A DNA stretch of 64,000 nucleotides from NCBI RefSeq assembly GCF_963678635.1, contig NC_087066.1:35219152-35283151 (forward strand). The letters are read 5' to 3'. The notes under the pieces were generated by a model, which was not told the origin of the DNA, searched no databases, and saw nothing but the letters and a program-made list of their open reading frames with translations. Shown one piece after another: positions 9,875 to 19,128 of the stretch (within the stretch, counting starts at the first letter, position 1; every line of letters starts with the position of its first letter). Source of the stretch: Symsagittifera roscoffensis (taxonomy: Eukaryota; Xenacoelomorpha; Acoela; Convolutidae). A program made the position numbers and the translations under genes.

Positions 9875-10942
9875 TTAGTCGTCGGGGAAAAAACCGTGGG
9901 GGAAGATGTCGTGTATTATGTCGGAATTTGTTAGTAATTTTGCTAGTATGCGAATGATGTTTTTAGTTTGAAGCAGTGGCCAAAGCAATTGAAGTGCTTT
10001 AATAGTTTTTAGTTCTTCAGTGCCAACTGCAAACTCATAAGGTGTGTTTTGGATGAGATTATATAATTTGTGATTGTATTTAGTGTTGTGAATGAATTCT
10101 ACTATCGGGATTTCTATAGGTTGGATAAATTCATGTGGGATAAGGAAGGGTTTGGATTCTTCTGCGTTGAAGGTCTTCGTGATGGGACAAAAAATATACA
10201 TTTGGGTTATGGGATCATAATTGCGAAGAATACCGTGAAGGTTAGTATCTTTGATGCAATATGTGAAGTTAAGAAAAAATGGTGATGTGTATTTAGAGTT
10301 AATAAATTGAAAACGGTGGTGTGGTTGTCTTGATGGAGTGTGTAGATCGAAATGATTTTGTATGAAGCGATAATATGTATATGTGTGGGTTTGTTTAGTG
10401 CGTAACATAATGTCGTGTGAGCAGTGCAAATCCCGTTCTTGTGGTGCAAGGAAATTGAAGGTTAGTGAAAATAATTGAAATCTTTCTTTAAAACTTTCGT
10501 AAGCTTGCATGTCGGTTACTGCTTCAGAAATGACGTGGTCGAATTTGCGATCAAATATATTGAGTGTAAATACATATGGTGTTTTGATGAAGAATTTTTC
10601 TGTGATTTGTGGGTTAGCGAAACGATCATCATCTAAAAATTGGTCTTGGTTAGCTCGGATGATGTTGTGATTGTAATATTCTAGCGTATATTCGTTTGCT
10701 CGGGGTGCAGTGTTTGTTTTTAGTGACTTTTTGTATCCTAGATAAGTAAATTGTCTATGTGTTAGTGGTGTGGTGAGTCGATATAGCATATCTTGATTTC
10801 TTTCTATATCGATGTGAGTATTAGATAAAGGTAGGCAAAGGGGGTTAGTAAAATGATAATATGATGTCCAATGAAGTGTAGGCATTAAAACTTGTTCATC
10901 TACAAAACTACGTGTGTCGTTAGTGTTGTTAGGAGTGTTCAA
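9875..10942 (-). CDS. unrecognised ORF in the env position of the element
   Basis: An intact frame of 355 residues lies downstream of integrase, where env sits in env-bearing gypsy elements. The frame stays open upstream to about 11145 without a Met. The first ATG in frame is near 10885 (residue 20), so translation probably needs a spliced or subgenomic transcript. The protein is rich in Asn, His, Thr, Tyr and Phe. No signal peptide, transmembrane segment or furin-like site is visible, so an envelope function is not supported by what can be seen. It is the longest undamaged frame outside gag-pol in a copy whose pol is broken. Confidence 0.6.
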   Translation of the reverse strand: MNTPNNTNDTRSFVDEQVLMPTLHWTSYYHFTNPLCLPLSNTHIDIERNQDMLYRLTTPLTHRQFTYLGYKKSLKTNTAPRANEYTLEYYNHNIIRANQDQFLDDDRFANPQITEKFFIKTPYVFTLNIFDRKFDHVISEAVTDMQAYESFKERFQLFSLTFNFLAPQERDLHCSHDIMLRTKQTHTYTYYRFIQNHFDLHTPSRQPHHRFQFINSKYTSPFFLNFTYCIKDTNLHGILRNYDPITQMYIFCPITKTFNAEESKPFLIPHEFIQPIEIPIVEFIHNTKYNHKLYNLIQNTPYEFAVGTEELKTIKALQLLWPLLQTKNIIRILAKLLTNSDIIHDIFPHGFFPDD

Positions 10943-11170
10943 AGTATATTGTGGAAATGAAGGTAGGGTGATTGCTAAAAAATCTTTCGTGTTAGTGTGA
11001 TTTGGATGATTAATATATTCACGGGCTGTTCCTGGTTTTGTTGGAAATGGATGGTTTGGGAATTTTCTTTTGAAAGTGCGATAAGCTCTATTAGTGCTAT
11101 TTGATGATTCGGTGAAGACTGACTGAGTGATTGTTGGTTAGCAATCTTTGATGGTTTTTTATTTATTCTT

Positions 11171-11359
11171 TTAGTAGAAAAACTTATGTTTGTTATAGTA
11201 TTCTTCTAGAAAAAGAATTAGGAGGATTGTTGCTAGGGCGAATGTGATGATTGCTTTCTTTATACATTTGCATATTGTCAAGATGAGGGATGATAGAAAT
11301 GTTATAAAAATTACAAATAGTAAAAAAATATCTGTTCTACTAAAAATGGTTCGTATCAT
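11171..11359 (-). CDS. small two-helix membrane ORF of the element
   Basis: This 62-residue frame starts at an ATG and contains two hydrophobic segments, roughly residues 11-29 and 36-51, separated by a CKCIKK turn. It lies between integrase and the 355-residue ORF, with its stop shortly before the region where the latter frame opens. It could be a separate membrane protein, or the membrane-anchoring piece of a disrupted env-like reading frame. No family was recognised. Confidence 0.4.
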   Translation of the reverse strand: MIRTIFSRTDIFLLFVIFITFLSSLILTICKCIKKAIITFALATILLILFLEEYYNKHKFFY

Positions 11360-12180
11360 TTAGATAAGTTTTGTGAATCGTACCTGTGGATATAGTCAAT
11401 AGCTTTCGAAAGTTGGAGGTATAGTTCAAATATGGAATAGAAAATTAAAAAAAAAATTGCAAAAATTGATTAAGATTATTACAAAAGATTCAAAGGTATC
11501 AAAAAGAAATATGATTAAAAGATTAAATATCGTTAAAAAGTTTATGAGAATGTTAACAATTATGTTGACTGATTGAGAGAAGAGCATTTAAGACATGGCT
11601 TCTTGATCGAATATTTTTTGGTGTTTGAGGCAATTTTCAAGTGTGGTCGAATTATTTATTGGTTAATGACAAGTGGGTTGAGTTTTGTGAAAAGTTGTTG
11701 GGGGCAAATTTTATGGTGATCGGGAGGTCTTCTTTTTCTTTATTTTTATTTGTCAAATGATCTGGGGTATTTTTGAGATTTTTATACTTTAGGCTAATTA
11801 AAATGGTCGTTCTTTTACTTTAGGCTAATTTAACATATTTGTTTGGGGGGTATTTGAGGTCTGAGTTGGGGAAATATTGTTGATCTTTGGTTTATTAGAT
11901 AAGGGAGGGTTATGATATTATGGTGATATTTATTTTAGTTGTCAAGTTGGAATGGTTTGCTTATTTTTGACCTGGAGGTCGCAAAGTTATAGTTATAGAT
12001 ATGCCTGGAGTTTTAATATCATTCGTCTAGTTGATTTGTGCTAGAGTTAGAGAAGGTGACGGATTGGATGAATCCTATTGGCTAATTATGAACTAGAGTC
12101 GCTGCGTGTTTGTCAGCATGTTTTTTTGAAAAATGAAAGTTCAAAATATTTCAGAGGTGCAAAGATTATGAATAATAAAA
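11360..12180. other. retroelement interior between integrase and the 3' ORFs
   Basis: No frame of convincing length or composition was found on the minus strand. A repeated motif (ACTTTAGGCTAATT) occurs at about 11787 and 11817. The stretch could hold a splice acceptor for the downstream ORFs, but none can be pinned down. Confidence 0.3.
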
Positions 12181-12783
12181 TTAAAGCTGTTTTTGAAATT
12201 CGACTTTCTTTAATATTTTAGATTGTGGGATGAACGTTTTATAGTTTTTACGTGGTTGGTTTCTAAGTCGTGATGACTCTCTATGTTCTGATTTGTCCAT
12301 TTGTTCTTGGGGTATTATTTTTTCTGTCAATTTTCTATTTTTTCTTTCTTTTTGAGGTATATTTTGATCTAGCTTTTTTGTATTGTTTTTTGTTGTAGTT
12401 GATTTTTTATTTTGATTTTCGAGATGAATGTCATGTTGTTCCTTTGTTTTATTCTCCGTATGTGGGTTATTTTGAATAACTTTTAAACCTGTGAAAGAAT
12501 ATAGTTGAGTTAGTTCGCGTAGTGCGTATTCTTTTGGGTAATAAGGTAATAGATTGTTTCGATGTTGAACAAATTCTTTTTTGTCTGAGTCGGTGATTTT
12601 ATATGTGACATCAGTGGGTTTGGCAATTATTTGGTATGGTCTTTTACGAAGGGGTTGTAATTTTTTAGAGATTCCTTTTTGAGTGTTAAAATTGGGTATT
12701 AAAACAAATGTTCCAATTTTTAAATCGGAGGCTGGTGTAAAGCGTGAATTTATTTGTTCATTAATGTTTTGCCTTTGTAACAA
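12181..12783 (-). pseudogene. integrase C-terminal part of pol (element 1)
   Basis: This 200-residue frame continues the integrase after a frameshift near 12830. Around residues 20-75 it has an integrase C-terminal SH3-like pattern: a GTFVLIPN strand, a Lys-rich linker, the RPYQII strand and a VTYKI strand, followed by HRNNLLPYYP. After residue 110 it becomes a Lys/Asn/Gln-rich tail that marks the end of Pol. It should bind DNA and position the integration complex. In this copy it is separated from the catalytic core by the frame break. Confidence 0.7.
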
Positions 12784-12820
12784 CTTTTTTGTTACTTTTT
12801 GGTAAATTTCATTGTGCTTT

Positions 12821-13489
12821 TCATCTCTTGTTTAAAATCCATTCGGTGTGTGTACCGGAGGCTAATTTAAGAATTTGTGGGTGATGAAAATGATCTTCAT
12901 CGTGTGTGTGTAAAGGTAGGTTATAACAAATTGAGTCTTTATTCGGTTGGCAATGACTTTGTGCAATTTTATGAGAGTTTGCTGTAAACATAATTGGTTT
13001 GCGTGGCTTTTGATTAAAAACCATTTCATATGGTGACATTCCTAGAGTTGTCGTGATTTGTGAATTATATGCTAAGGGAAATAGTTTTACTTCTGCTGAC
13101 CATTCGGTGTATTTTGTATCATTTCCATTGATGATACATCTAAGATACTCTTGTAGTGAACGGTTCATACCTTCGACTAAGCCGTTTGTCCAAGGTGCGT
13201 GAGATGTACGTGGTTTGTGTTTGATGTTATATAAATGACATAGTGTGATGATTTCATTATTTATGAATTCCGTACCGTTGTCTGTAACTAAAATTTCTGG
13301 TAGTCCGAATTTGGCTATCCAGTGTTCATAAAGTGTTGTGTAAGCGTAATAAGCGTTACAATGTGGTACTGGGTTAAGTGCTACATAATGTGTAAATGCG
13401 TCAACAATTACCATAATGTAGGAGTTTCCTTCGGATGATGGTGAAATTGGTCCTTTTGTATCAAATGAAATACGGTGGTTAAAGTACAA
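12821..13489 (-). pseudogene. integrase catalytic core (element 1)
   Basis: The rve-type core is recognisable by D10 (SFDTKGP), D70 (VTDNGTEF) and E106 (TNGLVEGMNR). The last two are 35 residues apart, the canonical DD35E spacing. YNSQITTTLGMSPYEMVF follows as expected for gypsy-type integrases. The enzyme would insert the cDNA into host DNA. The frame is open upstream to the zinc-binding region but is broken at its 3' end near 12830 by a one-base shift, so the C-terminal domain is in another frame. All three catalytic residues are intact. Confidence 0.85.
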
Positions 13490-13917
13490 ACTTTGTCCTT
13501 TAAAGTCTTGTTTTTGTGCTATTTGTTTTTGATTTGGATAAGGTTTATTTAGCTGACATACTATACAATCATTGCATAGTACTTTTATCCAAATTGGTGC
13601 ATTTGGAAAATAAAAGTTTGTATGAAATTTGAATATGTTTTCTCTGATCCAGAGTGTCCTTTAATGTTTTGTGTATGTGAGATATTAAAAGCTATGAGAA
13701 TCATACTTAAAGGGAGACAGGGAACTGTAGATTCATTTAATTGGTATTCTAGAAGGTCTGTGTTTTCATTAATTGTTGTATTATTAAATTTTCGAAAATA
13801 TCGGAGGAGTGTTTTATTTCCTAATATTGTTGTATCTGCCTTTACGGGTTTAGTTTTATATTTGTGCCATGATTTTAGTTGTCTAAATATTGGGTCAAGA
13901 TTTTGATATTGTTTCAA
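13490..13917 (-). pseudogene. integrase N-terminal zinc-binding region (element 1)
   Basis: The 110-residue frame (13585-13917) carries the two His of an HHCC finger (ISHTQNIKGHSG). The matching CNDCIVC pair lies in another frame at about 13550-13570, so one frameshift near 13600 splits the finger. In an intact Pol this domain connects RNase H to the integrase core. The + strand frame over the same bases is a shadow. Confidence 0.65.
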
Positions 13918-14225
13918 AGTATTAATTGTAATTTTATCTGTTGGGGGGAGAAAAATGTTTTCTATTTCTAATTTAGATAAAAGAATTGTATCAAGTGGGT
14001 CATGGAGGTCAAAAACTTAATTTATTGTGTATTTTGAATCGTTTGTTTGCGGTCCTGATAAATTTATTTTATCAGTTAGATTTTCTTTTTCAATTAACGG
14101 AAAAAAGTCTTTTTTATGCGGGTGTTGTTTTACTCTTTTTGTTGGGTGTTATTTTTTATCCATTGTGAATATGGAATTGGTTTAAAAGTTGATGTTCCAA
14201 GTAGATCAACTTCGTAGTGGTTATT

Positions 14226-16228
14226 TTAGCAATCTAAATAAAGTGGGAAGTGTTGTAGATTATTTATTTGTGATTGTTCAACGTCAGTTTTTACTGCATA
14301 TTTGCATTCTAGTCGGGGTGATGTTTCGTTTTCTGCAAGGTAAAATTTTATATTTTTGGGTATTTCAACTGTAGTTTTACGTGTAAGTAATTCAGGTGGT
14401 GTATTTCGACTTAAAGTGTCTGGTAATGCAAGATTCTTTCCTGCTGTCCAAACTATATGTAAGTTTGGGAATTTCATTAGAATTAACTGAAATCTATAAA
14501 CTCGGTGATTTGGATTAGTTTTTTGTTTGAAGAGAAAAATGTTTGGTTTGTGATCTGTGAATAGAACTGTTGGATGTTTTGATCCAAGTATCAGAAATTC
14601 ATATTCTGTTAGTATATATATTATGGCTGTACATTCTCTCATTAGAGTTGAGAGTCGTAGCTCTGCTTGAGTGAATAATCGAGAATTTGCTGATATAAGA
14701 TTCATTTTGTTTGTGCCATTGTGTGATTGTAATAATGCTGCGCCGATGCCAAAATTCGAAGCATCGCACATTGCATAGAATGGTTGATTTGGATCTGGAA
14801 TTGTATTCGAAATTTGTTCAGTTAGGAGTTTTTTAATTTCTTCAAATCGTGCTTGATGTTCTGTGTTCCATTCAAAATTATTTTGTTGTCTAAGTATATT
14901 ATAGAATGGTCTTAGGTATAATTGCATTTTATAGACATATTTGCTTAAAAAATTTAACATTCCAAGGAATTCTTGGATTTTCTTTTTGTTTGTTGGTGGT
15001 TGGAGCTTCTGAATAGCATCAATGCGTGATTTTAATGGAGTGATTGTTTTTCTTTCTATATTGTGTCCTAAGAATTTAACTCGTGTTAAAAAGAAGTGTG
15101 ATTTATCGGGGGCGGCCTTCAGATTTTCGTTCTGAAGTATTTTGTGATAGTGTTCTAAAACATTAAACATTTCTTCTTTTGTCTGTGATTGCATAAAAAC
15201 ATCGTCTAAATAGGTGATTGCGTTTTTCTTGAGTATTAGTGGTCTAAAAATTTTACTCATAAAAGCTGAAAATGCTGCTGGTCCTATGGATATTCCATAG
15301 AATAGGCGGTTGAATTCATATTGCTCATTTCCAATAACAAATTGTGTTAAGCGTCGCGATTGTTCATCTAGTGGCATTTGATTATATGCACTATTCATAT
15401 CTGCGGTTGTAAAGTATTTTCCGTTTATTTTTGTTAAAATAACTTGTATTGGTTCAATAGGCCAATTGCATTTTGATTCGTCTATTAGTGAATTAAGATA
15501 TCTAGCGTCTAGAACTATTTTTAATGATTCTCCTTTTGCTAGGATGATAACAGGGTTGATAAATGTGTTACCTTTTGGTTGTTCTTCTTTGTTTACCGGT
15601 GATATAATTTTGTATTGTTCTAAAATATCGAGTAATCTGTTCACTTTATCGTGTAAATGAATTGGTACTTTACTTGCTCTTTGTTTTTTGAAAACTGCGT
15701 CAGGTTTTAATGGGAGATGTAGTTATGAACTAATTTTGCCAATATCAAATTTGGATGTTGCATAGACTGATGAATATTTTATTAGCTGTTTGGCTAACTT
15801 ATCAAATTCGTCTTGTGTTATTTGTGAATGTTGGAAGTTAAACATTGTTAAAAACTTCTGTTGATTCTCTGTATAGTTATTTATGTTGAATGTAGGTTTG
15901 AAATATGGGTTTTTGTGAAATAATCTGTATTTCTTTTTTCATTACTTATTATATTATTGATGGATAATTCTTCATTAAGAATTGTGGATTGACAAATATC
16001 TAATAATTGGAGTATATTATTTACGCGGTATGCTTTTTCGTGTACTGGTGATATCGTAGCGTTGGTTTCGCAATATCCCAAAAGTCCTAAAGGTAATGTT
16101 ACTTGATAGGGTGTATTTTTGTATACATGTAACGAAATAATATCTGAATTCGAGTTTTTCAAATATTTTATGGATGAAATTGTGATTTTGAAAAATTTAT
16201 GGATAGGTTTGAATTCAAAGTCTGACAT
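14226..16228 (-). pseudogene. reverse transcriptase-RNase H, broken (element 1)
   Basis: The largest frame (14226-15644, 472 residues) holds the RT palm with TTADM (D82) and YLDD at 145-148, then thumb and connection, and RNase H with D294 (CDASNFG), E337 and D364 (TDHKP). The N-terminal part lies in 15881-16228 and the stretch between. Two lesions interrupt it: a one-base shift near 15905 and an in-frame TAA at 15723-15725. A further TAA at 14226-14228 ends the frame, although homologous-looking coding sequence continues to about 14130. The enzyme would copy the element RNA into cDNA. With these lesions it cannot be made as one polypeptide. Confidence 0.85.
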
Positions 16229-16286
16229 ATAGAGTTGTTGTTTATTTTGTTTTTTATCAAATTGGTGAACTTGTTTTATTGAAAAA

Positions 16287-17048
16287 TTATATATGTTTCC
16301 TGATAGTGGTTTCAGGTGTTTTCTTTGTTGGATAAAATTTTGAAAAGAATGGTGGTTGTTTGTTTAATCTTTGAAAAAATGTTAGGGATGTGTCTTTTGT
16401 TTTTGTGTATTTATCTTTGATTAGTATTTTACTATTCAAAATGTTGATTGTTGGTATATATTTAGAGATAAATGGTATTCCAATGATATTGTGTTTAATA
16501 TCAGTGATATGAAATATTTGTTTAAATGGTTTATTTAAAATTTTATTTTGCTCTATTGTTCTTGTGGGGAGAAGAAATAATTGAATTTTTCCATAGTTTA
16601 CCAATGTTGATCCTTGTGCTGTTGCTATTTTACTGGAGGTTTCAAGAGGTGTTAGTTTTGGGTGTAATGTTTTTATCTCATTCCATGTGGGAATGTTTAT
16701 TATGTTTGATTCTGCTCCTGAATCAATTAAAAAATCAATTTCAAGATCTGGTGGTTGAAATTCTTTGTTTCTTGGACTTTCTAAAAGAATTGGTATTGTC
16801 CAAATTTTTTCTTTGGGTTGTTCTTTTTGTATATTTTGATAGATGTGATTTGTATTCAAGCATTTTGTTTTGGCATTTTCATTGGATTGATTTGTAGTGT
16901 TGATTTCGTTAGTTTCTTGTGCCGTTTGTGTGGAATGGATGGGTTCAATATAATAATTGTGAAGGAGTTCTAATTGATTTTCATATATATGTGATGAAAA
17001 AGGTTGTTCATATATAATAGGTTCGTAGTCATTTTCGACTGCTATCAT
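16287..17048 (-). CDS. retroviral-type aspartic protease region (element 1)
   Basis: This frame of 253 residues starts with ATG overlapping the stop of the upstream nucleocapsid frame (ATGA at 17045-17048). The protease core begins near residue 100, with the catalytic DSGA at 109-112 in a FLIDSGAESNI context. The downstream IIGIPFISKY around residue 190 resembles the conserved C-terminal strand of gypsy proteases. The first 90 residues are a low-complexity Asn/Thr/Glu linker. The enzyme would cleave Gag and Pol. The frame itself is intact. The start-stop overlap suggests reinitiation or frameshifting for its expression. Confidence 0.8.
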   Translation of the reverse strand: MIAVENDYEPIIYEQPFSSHIYENQLELLHNYYIEPIHSTQTAQETNEINTTNQSNENAKTKCLNTNHIYQNIQKEQPKEKIWTIPILLESPRNKEFQPPDLEIDFLIDSGAESNIINIPTWNEIKTLHPKLTPLETSSKIATAQGSTLVNYGKIQLFLLPTRTIEQNKILNKPFKQIFHITDIKHNIIGIPFISKYIPTINILNSKILIKDKYTKTKDTSLTFFQRLNKQPPFFSKFYPTKKTPETTIRKHI

Positions 17049-17893
17049 ATGGAGATAGTGTTCTGTGTATCACTTTCTGAATCTGATGATTCACAGTTTA
17101 TTTGATTTAGTTGTAGTTCGTTATTTCCTGTGTCATCAATACCTGGGGGGTCTGATGTTGTTTCTGGATTTGATTGTACTTGATTAATATGTCTTTGATG
17201 TTTAGGTGTACTAGTTCTGTGGCGATTGTTAGAATTATTATAATGGTTATTATTTCTGTGTGGTGATTGGGAATAATTTCTATAACGATTATTATAACTT
17301 GAATGTCGATTTTGTGAATTATTTCGGGATCTGTTTTGATAATTATTGTTTGGTCTGTTATAGTTTGATCTGTTATATGAGTTATTCCTTGATCGATTGT
17401 TCGGGTAATTCTGGTTTCGGTTGTTTGAATAACTTCTATTTCGATTATTGGAGTAGTTTCTATTTCTATTATGTGAAGAGTTTCGTGATTGATTGTTTGG
17501 ATAGTAATTATTCCTTGATTGGGAATTAGATCTAGAAACAAATTGTGTTGTATTTGAATTTGATCTGGAGTAGTTATTTCGACTATTTGGTCTATTGTAA
17601 TGATTTTGTGACGAATTTTGTGTATTTCTTCGTTCTGGTGATCTTCCTCTATAACTTGAGTTATATGGTGATTGGGTTCTCGTGTAATTGGTATTGTTCG
17701 GAAGTGGTTTTCCTGAACTGTTGTTGCTGTATACATTTTTGTGTGGTAGATTTTGGTCTTTCTTCATGTATTGATAGAATGATTTATTTGGTTCTTTATA
17801 TTTTTGAGGTTTGTTTTGATTGTCCTGTTGTTTTTGTCTACATTCAGAAATACCATGTCCGTATCGTCGGCAATAATTACACCATTTTTTGAA
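17045..17893 (-). CDS. nucleocapsid with zinc knuckle and Arg/Asn/Ser-rich tail (element 1)
   Basis: This frame enters in -1 register from the capsid frame at the slippery heptamer 17884-17890. A CX2CX4HX4C knuckle (CNYCRRYGHGISEC) occupies 17840-17881. It is followed by about 200 residues dominated by Asn, Arg, Ser and Tyr with many NRN/NNRN repeats, a strongly basic, disordered RNA-binding tail. The last 35 residues are acidic. It would package the element RNA. An internal ATG at 17767 is not needed if frameshifting is used. Open frames on the opposite strand are artefacts of the repeats. Confidence 0.75.
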   Translation of the reverse strand, partial: FKKWCNYCRRYGHGISECRQKQQDNQNKPQKYKEPNKSFYQYMKKDQNLPHKNVYSNNSSGKPLPNNTNYTRTQSPYNSSYRGRSPERRNTQNSSQNHYNRPNSRNNYSRSNSNTTQFVSRSNSQSRNNYYPNNQSRNSSHNRNRNYSNNRNRSYSNNRNQNYPNNRSRNNSYNRSNYNRPNNNYQNRSRNNSQNRHSSYNNRYRNYSQSPHRNNNHYNNSNNRHRTSTPKHQRHINQVQSNPETTSDPPGIDDTGNNELQLNQINCESSDSESDTQNTISI

Positions 17894-19116
17894 AGATGGT
17901 TTGCCTTTAAAGTTTGGGTGTTTTTCATAAATATTGAGTATTCAGTGGTTTTTTCAACGAGGTCTGTATCTGATTCCTGTATATTGTTGATATTTGTGGT
18001 ATTTGTTTCAATTCGGTTAATATATTGTAATTTCAGATTTTCTGTTTCTTCAAATTTCATTGTGATTTCCGCTTGCTCTAGTTTTTCTACTAGTTTTCTA
18101 AAATCTAAATCGGGCTCTCGAATTGAGGAGGGATGGGATGCTCTCTTTTTTATTGCTATTTTCCTTAATTGAGGTGTTAAGGTCATCATTAAGATTTCTG
18201 TCATTTTTGTGTTTTTATAGTCGTGTGTATTTAATGAATATGCTTTTCGAACTAGTGTTTCGATACGTACTGCTAATTGTTTGATGGTTTCATTTGGTAA
18301 TTTTCGAATTTCATTACACAAAACTCTTTGTTGTTGTTTGTTTCTTTCGGAGTCAAACATTTTTGAAAATTCTTGTGTAAATCTTTTCCAATTTGATTTT
18401 ATTTCTATAGGCAATACTGAAAACCATTTTTGGGCTGCGCCGTCTAAAGTTGTCTGTATCAACGCTGTGCGTCGATGTATCCAATTTTGATGTAGTGGTG
18501 TATTAATTGGTTCAGGTCCTATATTTAAAATTAAATTTGCTGTTACTGCATTTAAATAATCTTCTACAGAATATTCAGGGTCTGTTCCTGTGAATACCAT
18601 TAATGGTTTGTTTGATGTTATTGATGATCCACCCATAAGGTATGGATTCATTGTCATCTGTAATGATTCTGCGGCATTTGGCATTTGTGAAAAATTTGAA
18701 AGTTGATTTTTTGTTATTTCGTGTTGTTGAAGGTAATATGGAAGTGGTATTTCATTTTGCATTTGTGTTGGTTGATACGAGTGTGTAATCATTGGGTTTT
18801 GTGGCTGATTTGGTTGAAAAGATGGTGTATTAATTGGGTTTTGCATTTGTATTGGTTGTTGATTTTGTGTATCTATTGGGTGTGGAGAAAAAATTCTATG
18901 ATATGTATACGGTTTCTGCACTCCTTGTCCACGATATTCTTGAGTATATGGTGCAAATATATCTGGTTGTAAATAATCGTCGTCAGAGGATAAATAATCC
19001 GTTTGATGAGATGCTTGCTTTTTATTTTTATTCTGTTGAAAGAATGGGTAATTTTCACTACGATCCTGTGGAAGATGTGAATTAGTTTGAAAATTTCCTG
19101 AGTTGGTTGTTGCCAT
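17764..19116 (-). CDS. Gag capsid-type protein (element 1)
   Basis: An intact ATG-initiated frame of 450 residues. The N-terminal 130 residues are Gln/Asn/Pro-rich with repeats (QPIQMQNP, QPTQMQNE). Residues 160-345 have the all-helical pattern of Ty3/gypsy capsids, including DGAAQKWFSVLP and a Trp-Lys-Arg-Phe helix. The natural 0-frame end is an Asn/Lys-rich tail (stop at 17764) downstream of the slippery site, so two products are possible: capsid alone, or capsid fused to the zinc knuckle after a -1 shift. It starts 12 bp after the stop of the upstream 426-residue frame. Confidence 0.8.
   Translation of the reverse strand: MATTNSGNFQTNSHLPQDRSENYPFFQQNKNKKQASHQTDYLSSDDDYLQPDIFAPYTQEYRGQGVQKPYTYHRIFSPHPIDTQNQQPIQMQNPINTPSFQPNQPQNPMITHSYQPTQMQNEIPLPYYLQQHEITKNQLSNFSQMPNAAESLQMTMNPYLMGGSSITSNKPLMVFTGTDPEYSVEDYLNAVTANLILNIGPEPINTPLHQNWIHRRTALIQTTLDGAAQKWFSVLPIEIKSNWKRFTQEFSKMFDSERNKQQQRVLCNEIRKLPNETIKQLAVRIETLVRKAYSLNTHDYKNTKMTEILMMTLTPQLRKIAIKKRASHPSSIREPDLDFRKLVEKLEQAEITMKFEETENLKLQYINRIETNTTNINNIQESDTDLVEKTTEYSIFMKNTQTLKANHLSKNGVIIADDTDMVFLNVDKNNRTIKTNLKNIKNQINHSINT
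17884..17890 (-). promoter_or_regulatory. -1 frameshift heptamer A AAA AAT
   Basis: In the capsid frame the codons read TCA AAA AAT, giving an X XXY YYZ heptamer. Slipping back by one base enters exactly the frame that encodes the zinc knuckle three bases later. A downstream pseudoknot was not resolved by eye. Confidence 0.6.
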
Positions 19117-19128
19117 TGGGTTATCCCA

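Noticed and set aside
17260-17892. + strand ORFs over the nucleocapsid region
   Set aside because: They are Tyr/Asn/Phe-rich shadows of the Asn/Arg/Ser-rich minus-strand repeats.
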